Below, in pieces: positions 1 through 12,716 of a stretch of DNA of 64,000 bases. Location of the stretch: assembly GCA_036172665.1 (NCBI GenBank), contig CM069875.1, positions 23,653,806-23,717,805 on the forward strand, given 5' to 3'. Origin of the DNA: Prosopocoilus inquinatus. Its lineage: Eukaryota; Arthropoda; Insecta; Coleoptera; Lucanidae. A program made the position numbers and the translations under genes. The notes beneath the pieces were generated by a model. That model was not told the origin of the DNA. It was given only the letters and a program-made list of their open reading frames with translations, and searched no databases. How positions within the stretch are numbered: the stretch's first letter is position 1; every line of letters begins with the position of its first letter.

Positions 1-480
1 GTTACTGAGGAAAACTACGAAAAAAGCACTACAAGAGATGTATGATATATGCATTTTCATAACACAGGATCTCATTGCTCAGTAGCAATGGAGAATTTTG
101 GACGCCTGCCAACGCAATTTCTTCAGCTCTGTTGCGCAATAATTGCTCCACAACTGCAGCTGAAATGCTCTTAACCGCAAGATTTATCTGCAATTTTATA
201 ACCGAAATTCCCGGCATTCTCATACCGATCATTATAATTATCATTTCACATCGCGATCGTGCTGGAAAATAATACGCGGGCATCAACTTTTCCGGAGATC
301 GCTATCGATGGCATTCACCGCACTGCGTACATGTTAATTTTCGGGTAATTATTTTTCAGGCCGTTCGGCATTAATTACGACTCGGCCCACAGAAGCAGCA
401 GATGTCTGTGGTTTTAATCTCCCGGCGTATAAATGCCGTTTGATCAATTTAGCTTTCGCTGCGCGCGTGTGACTTGAAAT
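1..480. other. GC-richer non-repetitive island, candidate cis-regulatory region
   Basis: The block is clearly less AT-rich than the DNA after it. It has no internal repeat and no convincing exon: two short overlapping ORFs on opposite strands lack splice-flanked coding character. It lies upstream of the first recognisable host exon, so it may be intronic enhancer DNA of the wge-like gene or intergenic DNA. Only base composition and the absence of repeats support this. Confidence 0.2.
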
Positions 481-989
481 ATTATTATACTGTAATGCTC
501 TGTATGTGAGACAGACAAAAGAATGAGTTGCAGCTGTCCAAGAACTAAATTCTTTTGGTGAGGTAATGTAGGAAATTAAAATTTTGTTTACTTACTTACG
601 TAATTTTAAACCGTCATTTCTCTGGAATATTAAAAGCATGTTTAACTAAAACGGTATTTTCCTGAATATGAATGTTTCTCTCCTTCCATTCATTCTTCTT
701 TTTACGGTCCTTCTTATTTCCTCTTCTTGCGCCTTTTCGTATTCAACTCCTAACCCACTGTTCTACTGAGCTATTAAAACTTATTTAAAAGAACGTGTTC
801 AATGAACTTTTTAGAAAAGTGTACGGTGACACCTGTATAGACAGTCTGCAAGTTACGCAGTGCCTCAAGAATCTGCTCTGTGCCCAATACCGTTCATCAT
901 TTATATCAATGATCTCTCTTTATATTTCATCACATATTGAAAATAGGGAAAACAATACATTTTAAAACTGAGTGTGCACTGAATAAGCT

Positions 990-2112
990 GAATGATAATA
1001 ATAATAATAATCTTTATTCGAACAGAGCACAGACATTAAGTACAAAATAAAATATTGGAACAAGTACAGAAAGTGTACAAAAGAACAATAATAAATATTT
1101 TAAAATCATGGTGTATACCTTGCTATACTTTTTTGTTTAATACTAAAATTTTGAAACTTATCGCGAAATATGTCAAGGTCAGAATCTAGGCAAAGGTTAT
1201 TATCAATCTGAAACAAGTTATCAAAGGAGAATTTAAATGGTGAAAAGTATTTTGAACATCATAATGAAAAGTTATAGAATTTCTACTCGCTATACGAGGT
1301 GTACATTTAATTTAATTTTACTTAACAATGATGAGCTGATGTAGACTCCATTTATAAAAGTTCTTATAAAAATATTAGGCAATTAAGTTTTCTTCTTGAT
1401 AGTAAACTATTTTCTTGTACAGCATTTAGAAGTACATCTTGATCACAGTGCCTTGATGGATAATAAGTATATATGTATTTTAAAAAATAAAATTTTGCAA
1501 AATTTCTCATGTTCTCCGGTAAGTTAAGATAAACTTCATTGTATGGCATCCAAATAATTGAACAATATAACCCTAATTTAGAACACACCTTGTGCATAGA
1601 AAAGAGATTTAATAGCCGAAATATTAGTAAAATCCTATGTATTTCTAAAAATGAAACGTAAAGTGTTTAACGTTACATCTATTATATGCGTACTGTATGG
1701 TACAAAGGTTAGAGACGTGTCCATAATGACATCCAAATCTAAAATTTCATTGCAAAGAGTCAGTACCATTCTGTTTAAGTTATAATGAAAATCAACAGTT
1801 TTTCTTCTGGTGAAGGTCTTTTTTTACATTTATCAGTATTAATTAAAATCTTATTTTGAAAACATCATACGCACTTGTGAATTTTTTTTTGCAAATCGCA
1901 GAAATCTGTTGCTCTAATTACATTCGCAACTTTTAAATCATCAGCATAGACAAACGTTCTGCATTTTATATTACGCACTACATCATTGTATAATATAATG
2001 AAAAGTATAGGTCCCAAATTGGAACCCTGAGTAACACCACTGTTAGAACACGATGTATTAGATTTAAAGCCACCATATTTTACATATGAAATATCCTATC
2101 AACTAAGATTGA
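990..2112 (-). mobile_element. Jockey/CR1-like non-LTR retrotransposon relic (reverse transcriptase 3' part)
   Basis: Read on the minus strand, the region begins (about 2050-1920) with the reverse transcriptase block SGVTQGSNLGPILFI followed by FVYADDLK, which carries the catalytic YADD motif. It continues through LQKKIHKC and NTDKCK to the C-terminal segment at 1597-1364 (WMPYNEVYLNLPENMRNF, then YPSRHCDQD), typical of the region after the RT in Jockey/CR1-type LINE ORF2. It ends in a microsatellite tail: (aat)n on the plus strand at 991-1010, i.e. (att)n on the element strand. Frames change several times, so it is a dead, 5'-truncated copy. The exact clade is not certain. Confidence 0.75.
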
Positions 2113-2710
2113 TTTCAAAAATACTAATAATTATCAAAACATGTGCGCTAAATTTAGACTTCTGTCGTGTTTTTGCATCTCTCATCGTGTGCTATTATAG
2201 AACAACAGAAATGCATAAAAATTCATGGAGTCGGTACTACTAACTGCATCCTACTTTTTTCAGTTGGGCTACTCTTGCACTATACGCCTCAATTGAAACG
2301 TCAAGAAAAAAAAATGATATAGTCTTGTATTTGATGGTTTGGTGTTAATCATTTAAAGTTAAATGATAATCATTAAACAAAAAATGTTTAATTTGTTTCA
2401 CTAATAAAAGGGGAGAAGCAAGTTTCGTTAACTTTTATCGCAATTGACAATAAATTAAGCTGGGCTATGTATACATAAGGATTTTATTATGAAAGAAGGT
2501 ATCATCATAGCTCTGCTGCAACCGTAGGTTTAATTCAACAACCACCTACCTAGTAGCTAGGAGTAGGTATCACAGTTTGTTGTCATACGGCATTTTACTG
2601 TAGCTTCCTCATGTAGAAAAGTTTTATTACTGAAATATAGGCCGTCAGATTATTATCTGATTTACGATATCGGAATAGTTACACAAATTACTTCGGAGAA
2701 TGTCAAATGG

Positions 2711-3150
2711 TTATCTCATTCTCAACCTTAGATTAGGTAAGAGAGGGGATGTCTCACGCTATATCTAACGCATGAGCGACCGCTATTACCAAAAAAGACC
2801 AAATCAAGGACACTTCGCTTTGCACAAACGCGTGAATTTCGGTGTTTCTGTTATAATAGTGGAAACAGATACTGATAGTTTATAGAAACAATGTGCAATG
2901 TAAGGCAAAGTCGGCCCGAGACGAAAGAGCATGGCAAACACGTTACAGCCAAAGTGAATTTCTGTGTTTTTGTTGTAATAGTGAATGAAACAAGTAATGA
3001 TAGTTTATAGAAACAATGTGCAATATGTAGCAAAGCCTGCAGGAGAAGAAAGAGCCCGAAATAACAATTCACAAGTAAAAAGTTTAGTATCAAACTTGCT
3101 TCGCTTGTTAGTCATCCCCTATCTTACCCAATCTAGGTTCTCAACATACA
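2711..3150. mobile_element. TIR element (MITE-like) with internal tandem duplication
   Basis: About 40 bp near 2711-2755 (cattctcaacc... aggggatg) reappears as the reverse complement at 3107-3150. Between them a unit of about 125 bp is present twice: the landmark tagtttatagaaacaatgtg is at 2876 and 3001. A related stretch (atgagcgaccgct) lies near 62965. There is no coding capacity. It is best read as a non-autonomous DNA transposon whose core was duplicated in tandem. Confidence 0.6.
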
Positions 3151-3825
3151 GAATTGGCAAAAGTCAAAAAATGTGTGTGACAGGGAACGCATTATAAAAA
3201 TGAAGAAGAAATGTGATTAGTCACACCCACGTGTATCTCCCTGATCGCCATTTCTCCATATCTCCAAAGCAGGAAAAGCAGCTTTACAATACAGATCGAA
3301 AAAGTGAGTGGCCAGTGCTGTATATATTCAAGTATACTGGGTGTTTTTGGAAGTGTGTCTGAAAAGAAATCCGTTTATAACATGAAACAAATCTAAAAAA
3401 AAAAAATTTGTTGTGATCTCGATTTGTAACCACCGCCAAAAGTATTATTATTACAATTACTGAGAATTTCTTTTCACGCCAAAAGCAATACTCCGTACTT
3501 CTTTCTCGACTAAAATTCTTTTATCTACTGTTAATAATGTTGACATAATATAACATGTCGGTCTTTCAGTACCATCAGAAAAATTTGGAATAATGTAGCT
3601 TCAACTCCCAACGATGAAGCATCTGTTGCCAACTCTGAATATGTGATATCTAAAATCCAAATAAGTGATAAAACTCAATTTATTGAACAAGGAAATTTAG
3701 AAGAATAATAACACATGATTAATAACTGAACAGTTTTAAAAGTTGTCTATTCTAAAATAAATGAATTTCAAAAACACGTATTCACTCTTCAAGCTTAAAT
3801 GAGTGCCCTCATTCTTTTTGTAGAA

Positions 3826-4260
3826 AGAAAGTTTCTTTAGAGTAATTGATTCCCACTCTTCTTTTGCAGCTTGCAGCAGTTATGACTTCATTTCTGGTTG
3901 CAGGAGTGGGATTTCTATGGCGAATCCTTTTTTCCAGCATGTCCCATAAGTGTTCGATCGAGTTCAGATCGGGATTGTATGGAGGTTATTGTAATATTCT
4001 TTTATTAACCTCCTCTAGATACTGTTTACTGCAGCTGCTACATGAGGCCGTGCATTATCGTGCATTAGCACAAATCTCTCATATTTATAACTCCAACGCA
4101 GGGTACAATATGTTCTTGTAAGATGATTTCAATGTATCATTAACCGTCATTCCTCCGTTAAGCTCAGTACGTGCCTTCCAATTTATACTGTCTCAAAACA
4201 TTACTCCACCACTTCCAAACCTGACATTATTAACCAAATTACGATTACTTATACGAACCT
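3826..4260 (-). pseudogene. Tc1-like transposase relic (DD34E type)
   Basis: Minus-strand translation gives, in broken frames, RFGSGGVMFWDSI, then FVLMHDNARPHVAAAVNSI (second catalytic Asp in HDNARPH), then YNPDLNSIEHLWDMLEKRI (third acidic residue in the IEHLW block), then HRNPTPATRNEV. This is the standard order of the C-terminal half of a Tc1 transposase. Stops and frameshifts break it, the N-terminal half is absent and no TIRs were found. The plus-strand ORF at 3846-4121 is only the shadow of this relic. Confidence 0.75.
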
Positions 4261-4633
4261 ACTTATTAACTTGTTTTTACGTTAGAAACAAATTTCTCCA
4301 TGATCATTAGTGAATGTAATAATTCCGAAATCATTTTTAATGATAGAAAGTAAAAGTTCTCACTCTTGAAATTGAATCGCTGTCTGGATACATGTCAATG
4401 AAACTTAGTTTTGAGAAAAAAGCAAGCCTACAGAAAGAATATAAGTCACTGACTCAATAGTGAATAGCTGAATCATTTTAAACGTGTTTAGAATCTTGCA
4501 ACATGTATCCGTTTATGAGTAATGGTATAAAATATATGTTTCCAAGCAAACCTCAAAATGGTCGAAAAACTGAGTCGTGTCCTTTCTTCAATCAGCGATT
4601 CATTTAATCTAAAACACTTGTTGTTGTTGTGAA

Positions 4634-5166
4634 ACGCAACATAGGAAATTCCATGTTAATTTAAAGGTGCTCGAATATTGGCTTCCCTAATTATTTTCCG
4701 ACAAAATTCCATTTGGATTTTTTAAAGTACTCTTCAAGATGAGTCTGTCTGTGAAGTTTGAGAATTTTTCGTACACTGAGTTTTAAGATATTTAAAAAGA
4801 GATTCTGTAACTAAATTCAATTTATATCAAACTATCAGCACAGCCTTGATCAACGATAGTGAAAACTGAACAGATATTTAATAAGTCTAGTCGTTTTTGA
4901 AAAAATTTGATAGGAAAAGCTTTTCCAGCAATTTATTTTAACATTTACCGATCAAGGCCGTGCTGATAGTTTGGTACAAATTGAATATCGTCACTGTTCT
5001 TTTTTAGATATCTTGAAACTGAGCGAATGAAAAATTCTCAAACTTCACAGACAGACTCATCTTGAAAAGCACTTTAAAAAACCTAAATGGAATTTTGTTG
5101 TAAACTAATTAGGGAAGACAATATTCGAGCACCTTTAAATTAACATAGGATTTCCTATGTTGCGTT
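4634..5166. repeat. Long-arm foldback element
   Basis: About 225 nt at 4634-4858 (aacgcaacataggaaat ... atcagcacagccttgatc) is repeated as an imperfect reverse complement at about 4945-5166, leaving a spacer of about 85 nt. There is no ORF. The structure is a foldback-type MITE or an inverted pair of one repeat. Arm divergence is modest, with scattered substitutions. Confidence 0.75.
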
Positions 5167-5169
5167 GCA

Positions 5170-6045
5170 AAACGCAGCATCCTGTATAACAATTAACAGA
5201 ATGTTATTTCATAATTATTTTCAACGAATACAGATTGCCGTGGATTTCAAAACTGTCAGTGTCAGATGTAAATGCGGCGTACAATTTGAATTTAATTGTT
5301 TTTGATTCATTCTTTCTGGTCGTAGAGAAAGTACAGTCTATTACTCGTTTAGAATTAAAATTCGATCTAATCGTAGTTCCTCACAGTCGCTACTTTCGCG
5401 TTTGGAATCTTCCACTCGTATCGAATTTTCATTGTAGTAACCTTGTTACAGAATATACTATTAATTAACCCCATATTAAAGTGACTTTTTTTTAAGTAAG
5501 TTGACGCTGATGTTTGATTCATCAGCAATCTTTACTGTCGTCTGTAAAGTGTTCCGCAATAAAAGTTGCTCAATTTTTTATTACTTTTATTGTTTATTGC
5601 CGGCAATGAGAATTGTAAAGCGGCCTAAACATCCTATTATTTCTGAAAAATCTGATTAATCATCTAATGAGATGTAAAGAAAGGAGATCGCAAAAACGGA
5701 ACATTTAATGTCCAATTACAAAAAAAAAAAAACTACAACATAGTTAAATCTGAAGAAAAAAAGATACAAAAAGCAGAATAGCAACAATCGAACGTAATTT
5801 GTTCATAATTATTGGTTATTTACAGCAGCAGTTTCTGACTAGTTCAGAACCAACAACTTTGTCTGACTGTATCAAATAAATCAGAAACTATTTTTGAAAG
5901 AAAAAAATGAATAACCTTGAATCAACTTTATTCAACTTTTGTATTTTATTTGCTAAAATCAACAAAGACATTCATTTGTAACGACTGCGTGAGGGTGGTC
6001 GGCTTATACGAGCGCTTTTAATATAATAGTGTTTCTATGTAGTCT
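5170..6045. other. No feature seen
   Basis: AT-rich non-coding DNA. The ORF-length frame at 5235-5468 has no family resemblance or splice sites. The stretches 481-990 and 3151-3820 are similarly empty. Confidence 0.5.
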
Positions 6046-6049
6046 GAAA

Positions 6050-6340
6050 GTGTGGCAGCAGCGGCGGCGGCGGCGGAGTGCGGAACTTTACGACGGACTT
6101 CCTGCACGGCCTCTAACACAGGCGAGCTACTTCCGCAGTTCTATTCAGCACTCGTCTGAACGACTGAATATCATTGGCGCATTAACACGGATTAGCATCG
6201 TTATCTCAAGACCGCATAGCGTTCTCCCTTCGAGGAAACGGGAATAGCATTTTCTTTCTAATTTTTCCGCAGAGCGTGAAACAATTTGATGACGAGCGCT
6301 AGCTTGGGAAACATCACTCAAACTGTATCTTACCGTTGAT
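6050..6340. other. GC-rich island with a GGC-repeat run
   Basis: The island contains a short (ggc)n run near 6059-6075 and non-repetitive GC-rich sequence in very AT-rich surroundings. In one plus frame the triplets read as poly-Ala and in another as poly-Arg. No frame has convincing splice sites at both ends. It could be an untranslated first exon or promoter of the downstream gene, or an enhancer. This is inferred from composition and position only. Confidence 0.2.
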
Positions 6341-6550
6341 CTTTGAAGAGATGTCGTTGACTGAGTACGTTTCAGAACTGCGTTGCAAAAGTATTAAATT
6401 TCAGTGCTTGACACTCAAAAGATTATAGTCTCTGTTGTTTTGTATAGAAATGATTACATACTTTAACCATGATTCTTTTAATGTTGCTTGAGGAAACGTA
6501 ATTCCAAAAACACTTTCAAATATTTGTGTTGCATAAGTAAATTAGTATTT

Positions 6551-6703
6551 AGTTAAAATTTAATCATGTAAAACGGCAGTAGAAAATAAAAGTAATGAGT
6601 TAGTTAAATTTTAATCATGTAAAATGGTAGTAGAAAATAAAAGTAATGAGTTAGTTAAAATTTAATCATGTAAAGTGGCTGTAGAAAAGATAAAGTAATG
6701 ACA
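6551..6703. repeat. Three-copy 51-bp tandem repeat
   Basis: The unit starting agttaaaatttaatcatgt and ending with aaaagtaatgagtt occurs at 6551, 6602 and 6653 with few substitutions (aaacggcag, aaatggtag, aagtggctg). It is a minisatellite with no coding potential. Confidence 0.85.
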
Positions 6704-6914
6704 TTCATATTGTACATTGTACAATAGCGAACAGAAAATTTATCGACTATTATCCACTAAAGAGTAATCTAGCTTTTGGCTTCATTCGACAGAAAATAAA
6801 CTTCAAAATTGCAATCAAAAGGACAATAAAAACTGGATTATATCCAGAAATATTTCTCATTCTCGTTGAGGTGAGAGTGATGTGCGATATTTTCTGTCCG
6901 CAACTGTACATACT

Positions 6915-7836
6915 TATACAGGGTTATAACTAATTATAGGGCCACCACGGGGATCTCGTGAATTATAAGACATAAGAAGACGTTTAAATTACAAAAAACC
7001 TCAAATATTTTCCTTATTTATTAAAATAGAATCATGAAATTTGATATTTTTATATTAAAATCGATGAACAGCCTAGTAGAGGAAATATGAATAAGAAGAA
7101 ATAGGTTAGGATTGATAGTTTCGCAGATACGATTGTCAACTGTCTTTTTTCTTATGGACGCTATCTTGGGTATTAATACCACGTGACACAATCAAAATCT
7201 GAATACGACCATATGACACATTTATGCTTTTGTTTTAAAAGGAAATATCAAGATACTACAAAAGATTTTGAAAAAAAATACCTATTGGGCGGATGCGTGA
7301 TTGATTCACAACTAAAATTATTATTAAATTAAGAAATCTTATTCAATTATTGTAGTACTTATTTACATTAAAAAAATACTTTTTAACAAAAATTCTCAGT
7401 AACCTAAAATTTTGTTTTAAAACAAAAGCATAAATGTTCACATGGAAGTATTCAAAAATTATTTCTGCATCACCTGCTATGAATATCTGAGGTAGCGTCC
7501 ATAAGAAAAGGAACACTTGACAGTCGTATCTACAAAACTGTCAAACCTAACCTATTTCTCCATTTTCTGCATTAGATTGTCCATGGAATTTAATATAATA
7601 ACACCGAATTTTATGATTTTTTCTTAAGAAATAAAGATTATTCGAGATTTTCAAAAATGAGAATTTCTAGTTTTTGGAGGATATTTCAAAAACGAATGAA
7701 AATAGAAAAGATTTTTTTGCATATTTTTTTTAGAACTCAAGATAGCGCAACTTTTCTGTAATTTAACCATCTTTGTATCTCTTATAGTTTACGAGATCCC
7801 CATAGTTGCCCTTTAATTAGTTGTAACCACGTATAA
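6915..7836. repeat. Large imperfect foldback element
   Basis: The left end (gggttataactaattatagg ... ggggatctcgtg, from about 6915) matches the reverse complement of the right end (about 7780-7836). The inner arms also match: gcagatacgattgtcaactg at about 7125-7145 against the complement near 7515-7535, and ttatggacgcta at about 7153 against tagcgtccataa at about 7493. The arms are several hundred bases long and diverged. No transposase is visible, so this looks like a non-autonomous foldback transposon. Confidence 0.65.
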
Positions 7837-8549
7837 CTACTCTTGAAAATATACCTTTATCGTAAAAAAAACTACTAATCCAAATAGTTTACGTTTGATA
7901 AACTTGAGTTTAACAAAGAACAAAGCAACTAAGAAGCTTTGAAGTACGCTACGAAAATAAAAATTTTACTTTTTGAGGAAAATTTGCATCTATTTTCATA
8001 ATTCTATTGAAAGGTCACATTACACGATGGATACGGGATGTACAATGAGAAAAATGAAATTTTTCATACAACAAATTTTAGAGTGTCAACTTTTTTTTGC
8101 GTTGACTTAAATAAAATATATTTGTTTCAACATTAATATTCTTAACAGAACATTTTACAAATTTTTCAACACGTTAAAAAAATGTGTGTAACTAAACATT
8201 TGACTAAAAGAAGTAACCGTTTTGCCTAAAATTGAAACTATTTAATTTAAGTCCAAAAGATGAAATTTCAAAATAATAATAACACTCTGTGGTCTCATCA
8301 ATCTTTCCGATTGTTAATTAAAACAGAATAAAAAGTTAACTCAAGTAACAGTAACAACAAGTAGTTATTGAAATTTTAGCTTTTGACTTGTAGATGGCGC
8401 TCGGAAAACATTCACGTTAATTCACGTATTTTTCGCATTTTTTGATATAAGTATAGCTTTGTGAAAATTAATGTCGTATTATTTCTTGGTTCACCACGAA
8501 CTAGATTAACTGAAACTGAACTGAAACGCTCGGATTTTGTTCATAAACA

Positions 8550-9030
8550 GACTCTTTAAATATACGAGGAACTACTGATATGCTTAAGCGATCATAGTCG
8601 GAACAAATTCGAGTCTTTAACGCGTTTGCCCTGCAAAAACAAAACAATAAACGAGTCCAAGCCCGAGAAGTCTTTGCGATATACATAACCATTACAGTTT
8701 TCGTTGACTGGATATAAAAACTTGTTTATATAACCAAAATATTATATATGAACACACATTCTTTTTGTAGTAACGGCGCTATAATTGATATGAATTAAAT
8801 GTATTACAGCAGTCTTTTTAGAAGTTACATTACAGAATAATAACGTTTAATTAATTTAAAAGAAACTATAAAGACAATTCTGTTACACACGTAATTTACA
8901 TCAAACGGTTGCTTCTGATGTAATGAGCCCGAGAGTGAGAGTGCCTCGGGCATATAAACCATTCAGCGGCGACGTTTAAATCTACGCCACTGCTTTATTT
9001 ACCTTTATACTGGTCTTTACCAGATATCCT
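8550..9030 (+). repeat. TATA-containing dispersed repeat, copy 1 (possible solo LTR)
   Basis: This stretch aligns in the same orientation with 42095-42580 over more than 400 nt. Shared landmarks include tttaacgcgt, gatatgaattaaatgtatta, taacgttt, ttctgttac and, near the 3' side, catataaacc (here 8951). The shared TATA-like box before a non-coding stretch, and an aataaa downstream (about 9091-9096) in this copy, would suit a solo LTR. No flanking duplication was confirmed. A duplicated promoter or other repeat remains possible. Confidence 0.5.
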
Positions 9031-9034
9031 AGGA

Positions 9035-10490
9035 ATGTCCGAGCTTCATTCATGAATGAGCCCTTGGTTGTGTGCTTTCTTTGAACGTGTTCAATAAATT
9101 TCCTTATATCCTACGGGAGGTGAAACTGACTCAGCCGAAGCGATATCCCCACATTCTAGAAATATTTGGTTTAACCATTTATACATGTTGGTTACAATAT
9201 TTGAGAATAAAACGTACTGTACTCCTATTTAATAAATATTAAAGAAGCGTTCAGTAAAATAAAATATGTAATCGCTTCAAGCAACTTGCCTGAACAATTT
9301 AAAATTCTTGACTTTTGAATTTGTCTTGTCTTTTTGTACATTGAAATGACTTGCATAGTGTGTTGTCTGAAACGAAAAAAGAGTTGATTCAATTTAAAAT
9401 ATTTAACATTTTTTTACTGTTGGTTCAATTACCAGGCATCATTGCTAATAGGTGAATGAAAAATTTTATTAACAGTCTTTTTATTAGTAGTCTTTTATTT
9501 GCAATGCAGATCAGGTGAGTTTAACTAAAGTGAACCGATCTTAAGCGACTGATTTAATAGTGAATAGAACATGCGAGATGCGATTATTGTAATTTCATCT
9601 TCATTTTTGCACCACTTGACAACGAATTAATCAAAAACAAGAGGTTATTCGCACAAGTAATGTAATTTGACAAACAGCTGGAATAACTAGCGGACGGAAG
9701 AATTATATTTTCCAAGGTTATCAGTGTCAGAGGCGTACTGAATTGTGTGTGGTGTTAGAAGCATATTCGGGGTAATTCAGAATAAGTGTCCGGCCGGTTA
9801 GGAGCGTATTCACTAAGGTCATACAAGGGCGAAATTGCAAGAAATAAATCTATCAGAGGCTTTTCAAAAATCAACCTCCTTTGAAAACAAAATGGAAATC
9901 ATGATTCATTTCTTATGTACACATACACAAGTCCGAAATTTGAATTGCATATTATACATTTTTCCCCAGAAAGCCATAAATAACAATTTACAATTTCATT
10001 TCAAGGTAGACGCTAGTGTTTTGTTTTATTCCACGCGAGTTGATTATTCTTGTGACGCAGTACAGCTGTACCCATTAACCAATTTATATTTGAATCTTCA
10101 ATGAATTTTATCTCAAAAACTACGGATATTAGACCCCTTATGCGTATAGACTTTTTGTTTTCTTTTTCTGTGTACTACCTGTGGTTCACGGATCGGACAC
10201 TTATTTTGAATCATGTATATGAAGTATATGAAGTATATGGTTCTTCATCAAGTTTTTACAGTGCGCCGCTGGTTCGACTTCATAGATTGCAGGTTGCAAG
10301 CATTTATCTAACCGATAACCTTAAAGAATATAAATCCTCCGCTCATGGGTAATAACGTCTCCTCAAAAATGAACCGATTCAAACTGATCTAGAATTTTCG
10401 AGGTTCAGTATCCGTGAAAGCGGAAAGTGGATCACTTTAGGTTAGATTACGTAACCAAATAAAACAGTGACGTAAAACTGACTGATCTCA
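9035..10490. other. No feature seen
   Basis: AT-rich non-coding DNA with a short tgaagtatatgaagtatatg repeat at about 10218. No recognised element. The same holds for 10623-11940, 12158-12716 and 14230-14930. Confidence 0.5.
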
Positions 10491-10622
10491 GGGTCTATTC
10501 TGTATCGGGTGTGTTAAATTTAAGGGCCTGTTGCCATGGTAACAACCAATCACAAAGCTTTTTGATTGGTTGTTACCATAGCAACAGTCTGTTAAATTTA
10601 ACTTACTCGATACATAATAGGC
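10491..10622. mobile_element. Short hairpin MITE
   Basis: The arms starting gggtctattctgtatcg and containing gttgccatggtaacaacca pair with the reverse complement (tggttgttaccatagcaac ... cgatacataatag) around a spacer of about 12 nt (cacaaagctttt). The terminal sequence resembles the end of the element at 47648-47899, so both may be mobilised by the same transposase. Confidence 0.7.
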
Positions 10623-11940
10623 ATACTCTTATACAAATAAAAGTCGACTATTAAAATAACGATAACGACGTGTTTGTATACGTTTTATCAAGGAAGTAAG
10701 TTTTTAAATTCATCGACACATGTACTCTTTTATTTCACCCTGTAATATATGTACTGTAATACAAAGACAAAAATCAAATGAATGAATTGTATACGAAGTA
10801 TAATAAAAACCAGGAAACAAAACTCGCGGGGCAATTTCCGCACATCAAAAATGATAATAATTTTATCAACATTATATCTCTCTACAAGAGCACTCTTACT
10901 GAAATAGCAAAAAAATGCTCACGTGAAAAATAAAAAAGTATTACTAATTAGCAGTATTTCTAATATTTAATTAAAGTCTGATATACTAATCAAACAGTAT
11001 TGGAAATCGTTCCATTTATACTTGTGCGTGGAAGATAGCCCTACAGTGTTGAAAATAATAACACCAGCCGGTGTTATTTGCGGTCTATTCCGAGTTTTTG
11101 TGTTAAAATTTACACATTTTATTGTGAATATGTAAGAATTTTCACACTGGACCGCAAATCACACCGTTTTTCAATAGTGTATTGGATTTTTTTTTCTCTG
11201 GTTGGTTGAGACGACTTTCATTAACGCCTAGCAGCATTTGTACGCTATTTCCCTTTTTTAATTTGCAAATAAGCGGTTGTTTTGTTCTCCAAAGAATTTT
11301 GCATCGGCGATTTTTAAAAATGTTGAGTGTAACTAAATGTCTGGATGTTGTCAAATAATCATAAAACATCATCCGGGGTTTCACAAAGACAACTTTAAAG
11401 CACATCTCGAAAATTGTAAAAACAACGTTAACAAAAGTGCTTTGGATTATTTTAAACAGAACGAAATAAATATTTATAACTGCAGTCTAACCTAGTTTTT
11501 TGTTGACCAAGCATGGACATGATGAAAAATAGCTTTTCAAAAATTCTATATCTGTTGTGTGGGAGTTTCACAAGCAGAAAAGTTGCATTACTGCGGCATA
11601 CCTTGTATCAATTGAACGTCATAAACTAGGAACTTCAAATGACTCAACAGATGAAAAATTGGAGGGTTGAATTAAAAAGATTGTAGGAGTCATACAAGTG
11701 GTCCTGTTTTGACTATTATCTGTCATTCACTGAGTTTATCAAGCAATATTCGTACATTTACCGATAGTTCTGGCGGAGTATTTAACAAAATACTCCTATG
11801 GAATGGTTCTGGTAATGACCCGATTAGCCCGCATCATTACTATTTGATAACCAAATCATATTAAAAATGTTACCATGCAGGGAAACTAATAGAAGAAAGA
11901 TTTTGCACATGTTGAAAATGGCAGGAATAATGGTACTTAG

Positions 11941-12157
11941 GCCCATATTCATATACAGAACTTATGCTATGCGTCCGTTTAAAATTCGCTATATTTCATA
12001 AACTAAGCATATTTCCCGTATTTTTGCCGAATAATCAGTGACAGTTTATGAACATTTTATGAATTATTTTCCCATATTGTGGGGAATGCGTACCATTTAT
12101 GAAATATAGCGAATTGTAAACGAACGCATAGAGTAAGTTTAGTTTATGAATACGGGT
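11941..12157. mobile_element. MITE with about 70-bp TIRs
   Basis: The left arm (cccatattcatatacag ... attcgctatatttcataaa) matches the reverse complement of the right arm (tttatgaaatatagcgaat ... gtttatgaatacggg). There is no ORF. The element is compact, about 215 bp. Confidence 0.7.
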
Positions 12158-12716
12158 GTAACTGTTCATGAATCATTCATCATCCTCCATGATTTCTTTA
12201 GTATAATATGTTAAAATGATTTTATTACTGTTTTAGAAACAATCTTCATAGAGCATCGTAGATTCACAATTATTACCATTAGCGTGATACGCTAATAGTT
12301 TGTCTTCTTTTAGTTACATTCTGTGTAATAAACGTGAAAGTCATTAGCTGCGGAATTATCAAACTATAGACTGGGGTTTAGACGATATTTTTAAACTGTT
12401 CATGGTTTTCATACAAATTAGAAAAGGAACACATAACCTAAAGAACTGGTTTCTAACAAAAATGTGGTCCATTTCTTTCCTTTTTTCTGTTATCAATTTC
12501 TTAATTTTATTTTTGTATTAATTTTGAGAATATTTGTCGGACTAACTGTTACACGCAAACGATATGGAATTTCTTTCAATACATCAAGAAAAGACTAACA
12601 ATTCGTTAGCTTTAAAAAAACAAATTGTGCAAATGTTCCAAAATAAATTGTTAAATAAACATATAAAATACAACTGAAAAGTTTACTAATAAATCTAACT
12701 TAAACTCTCGTATATA

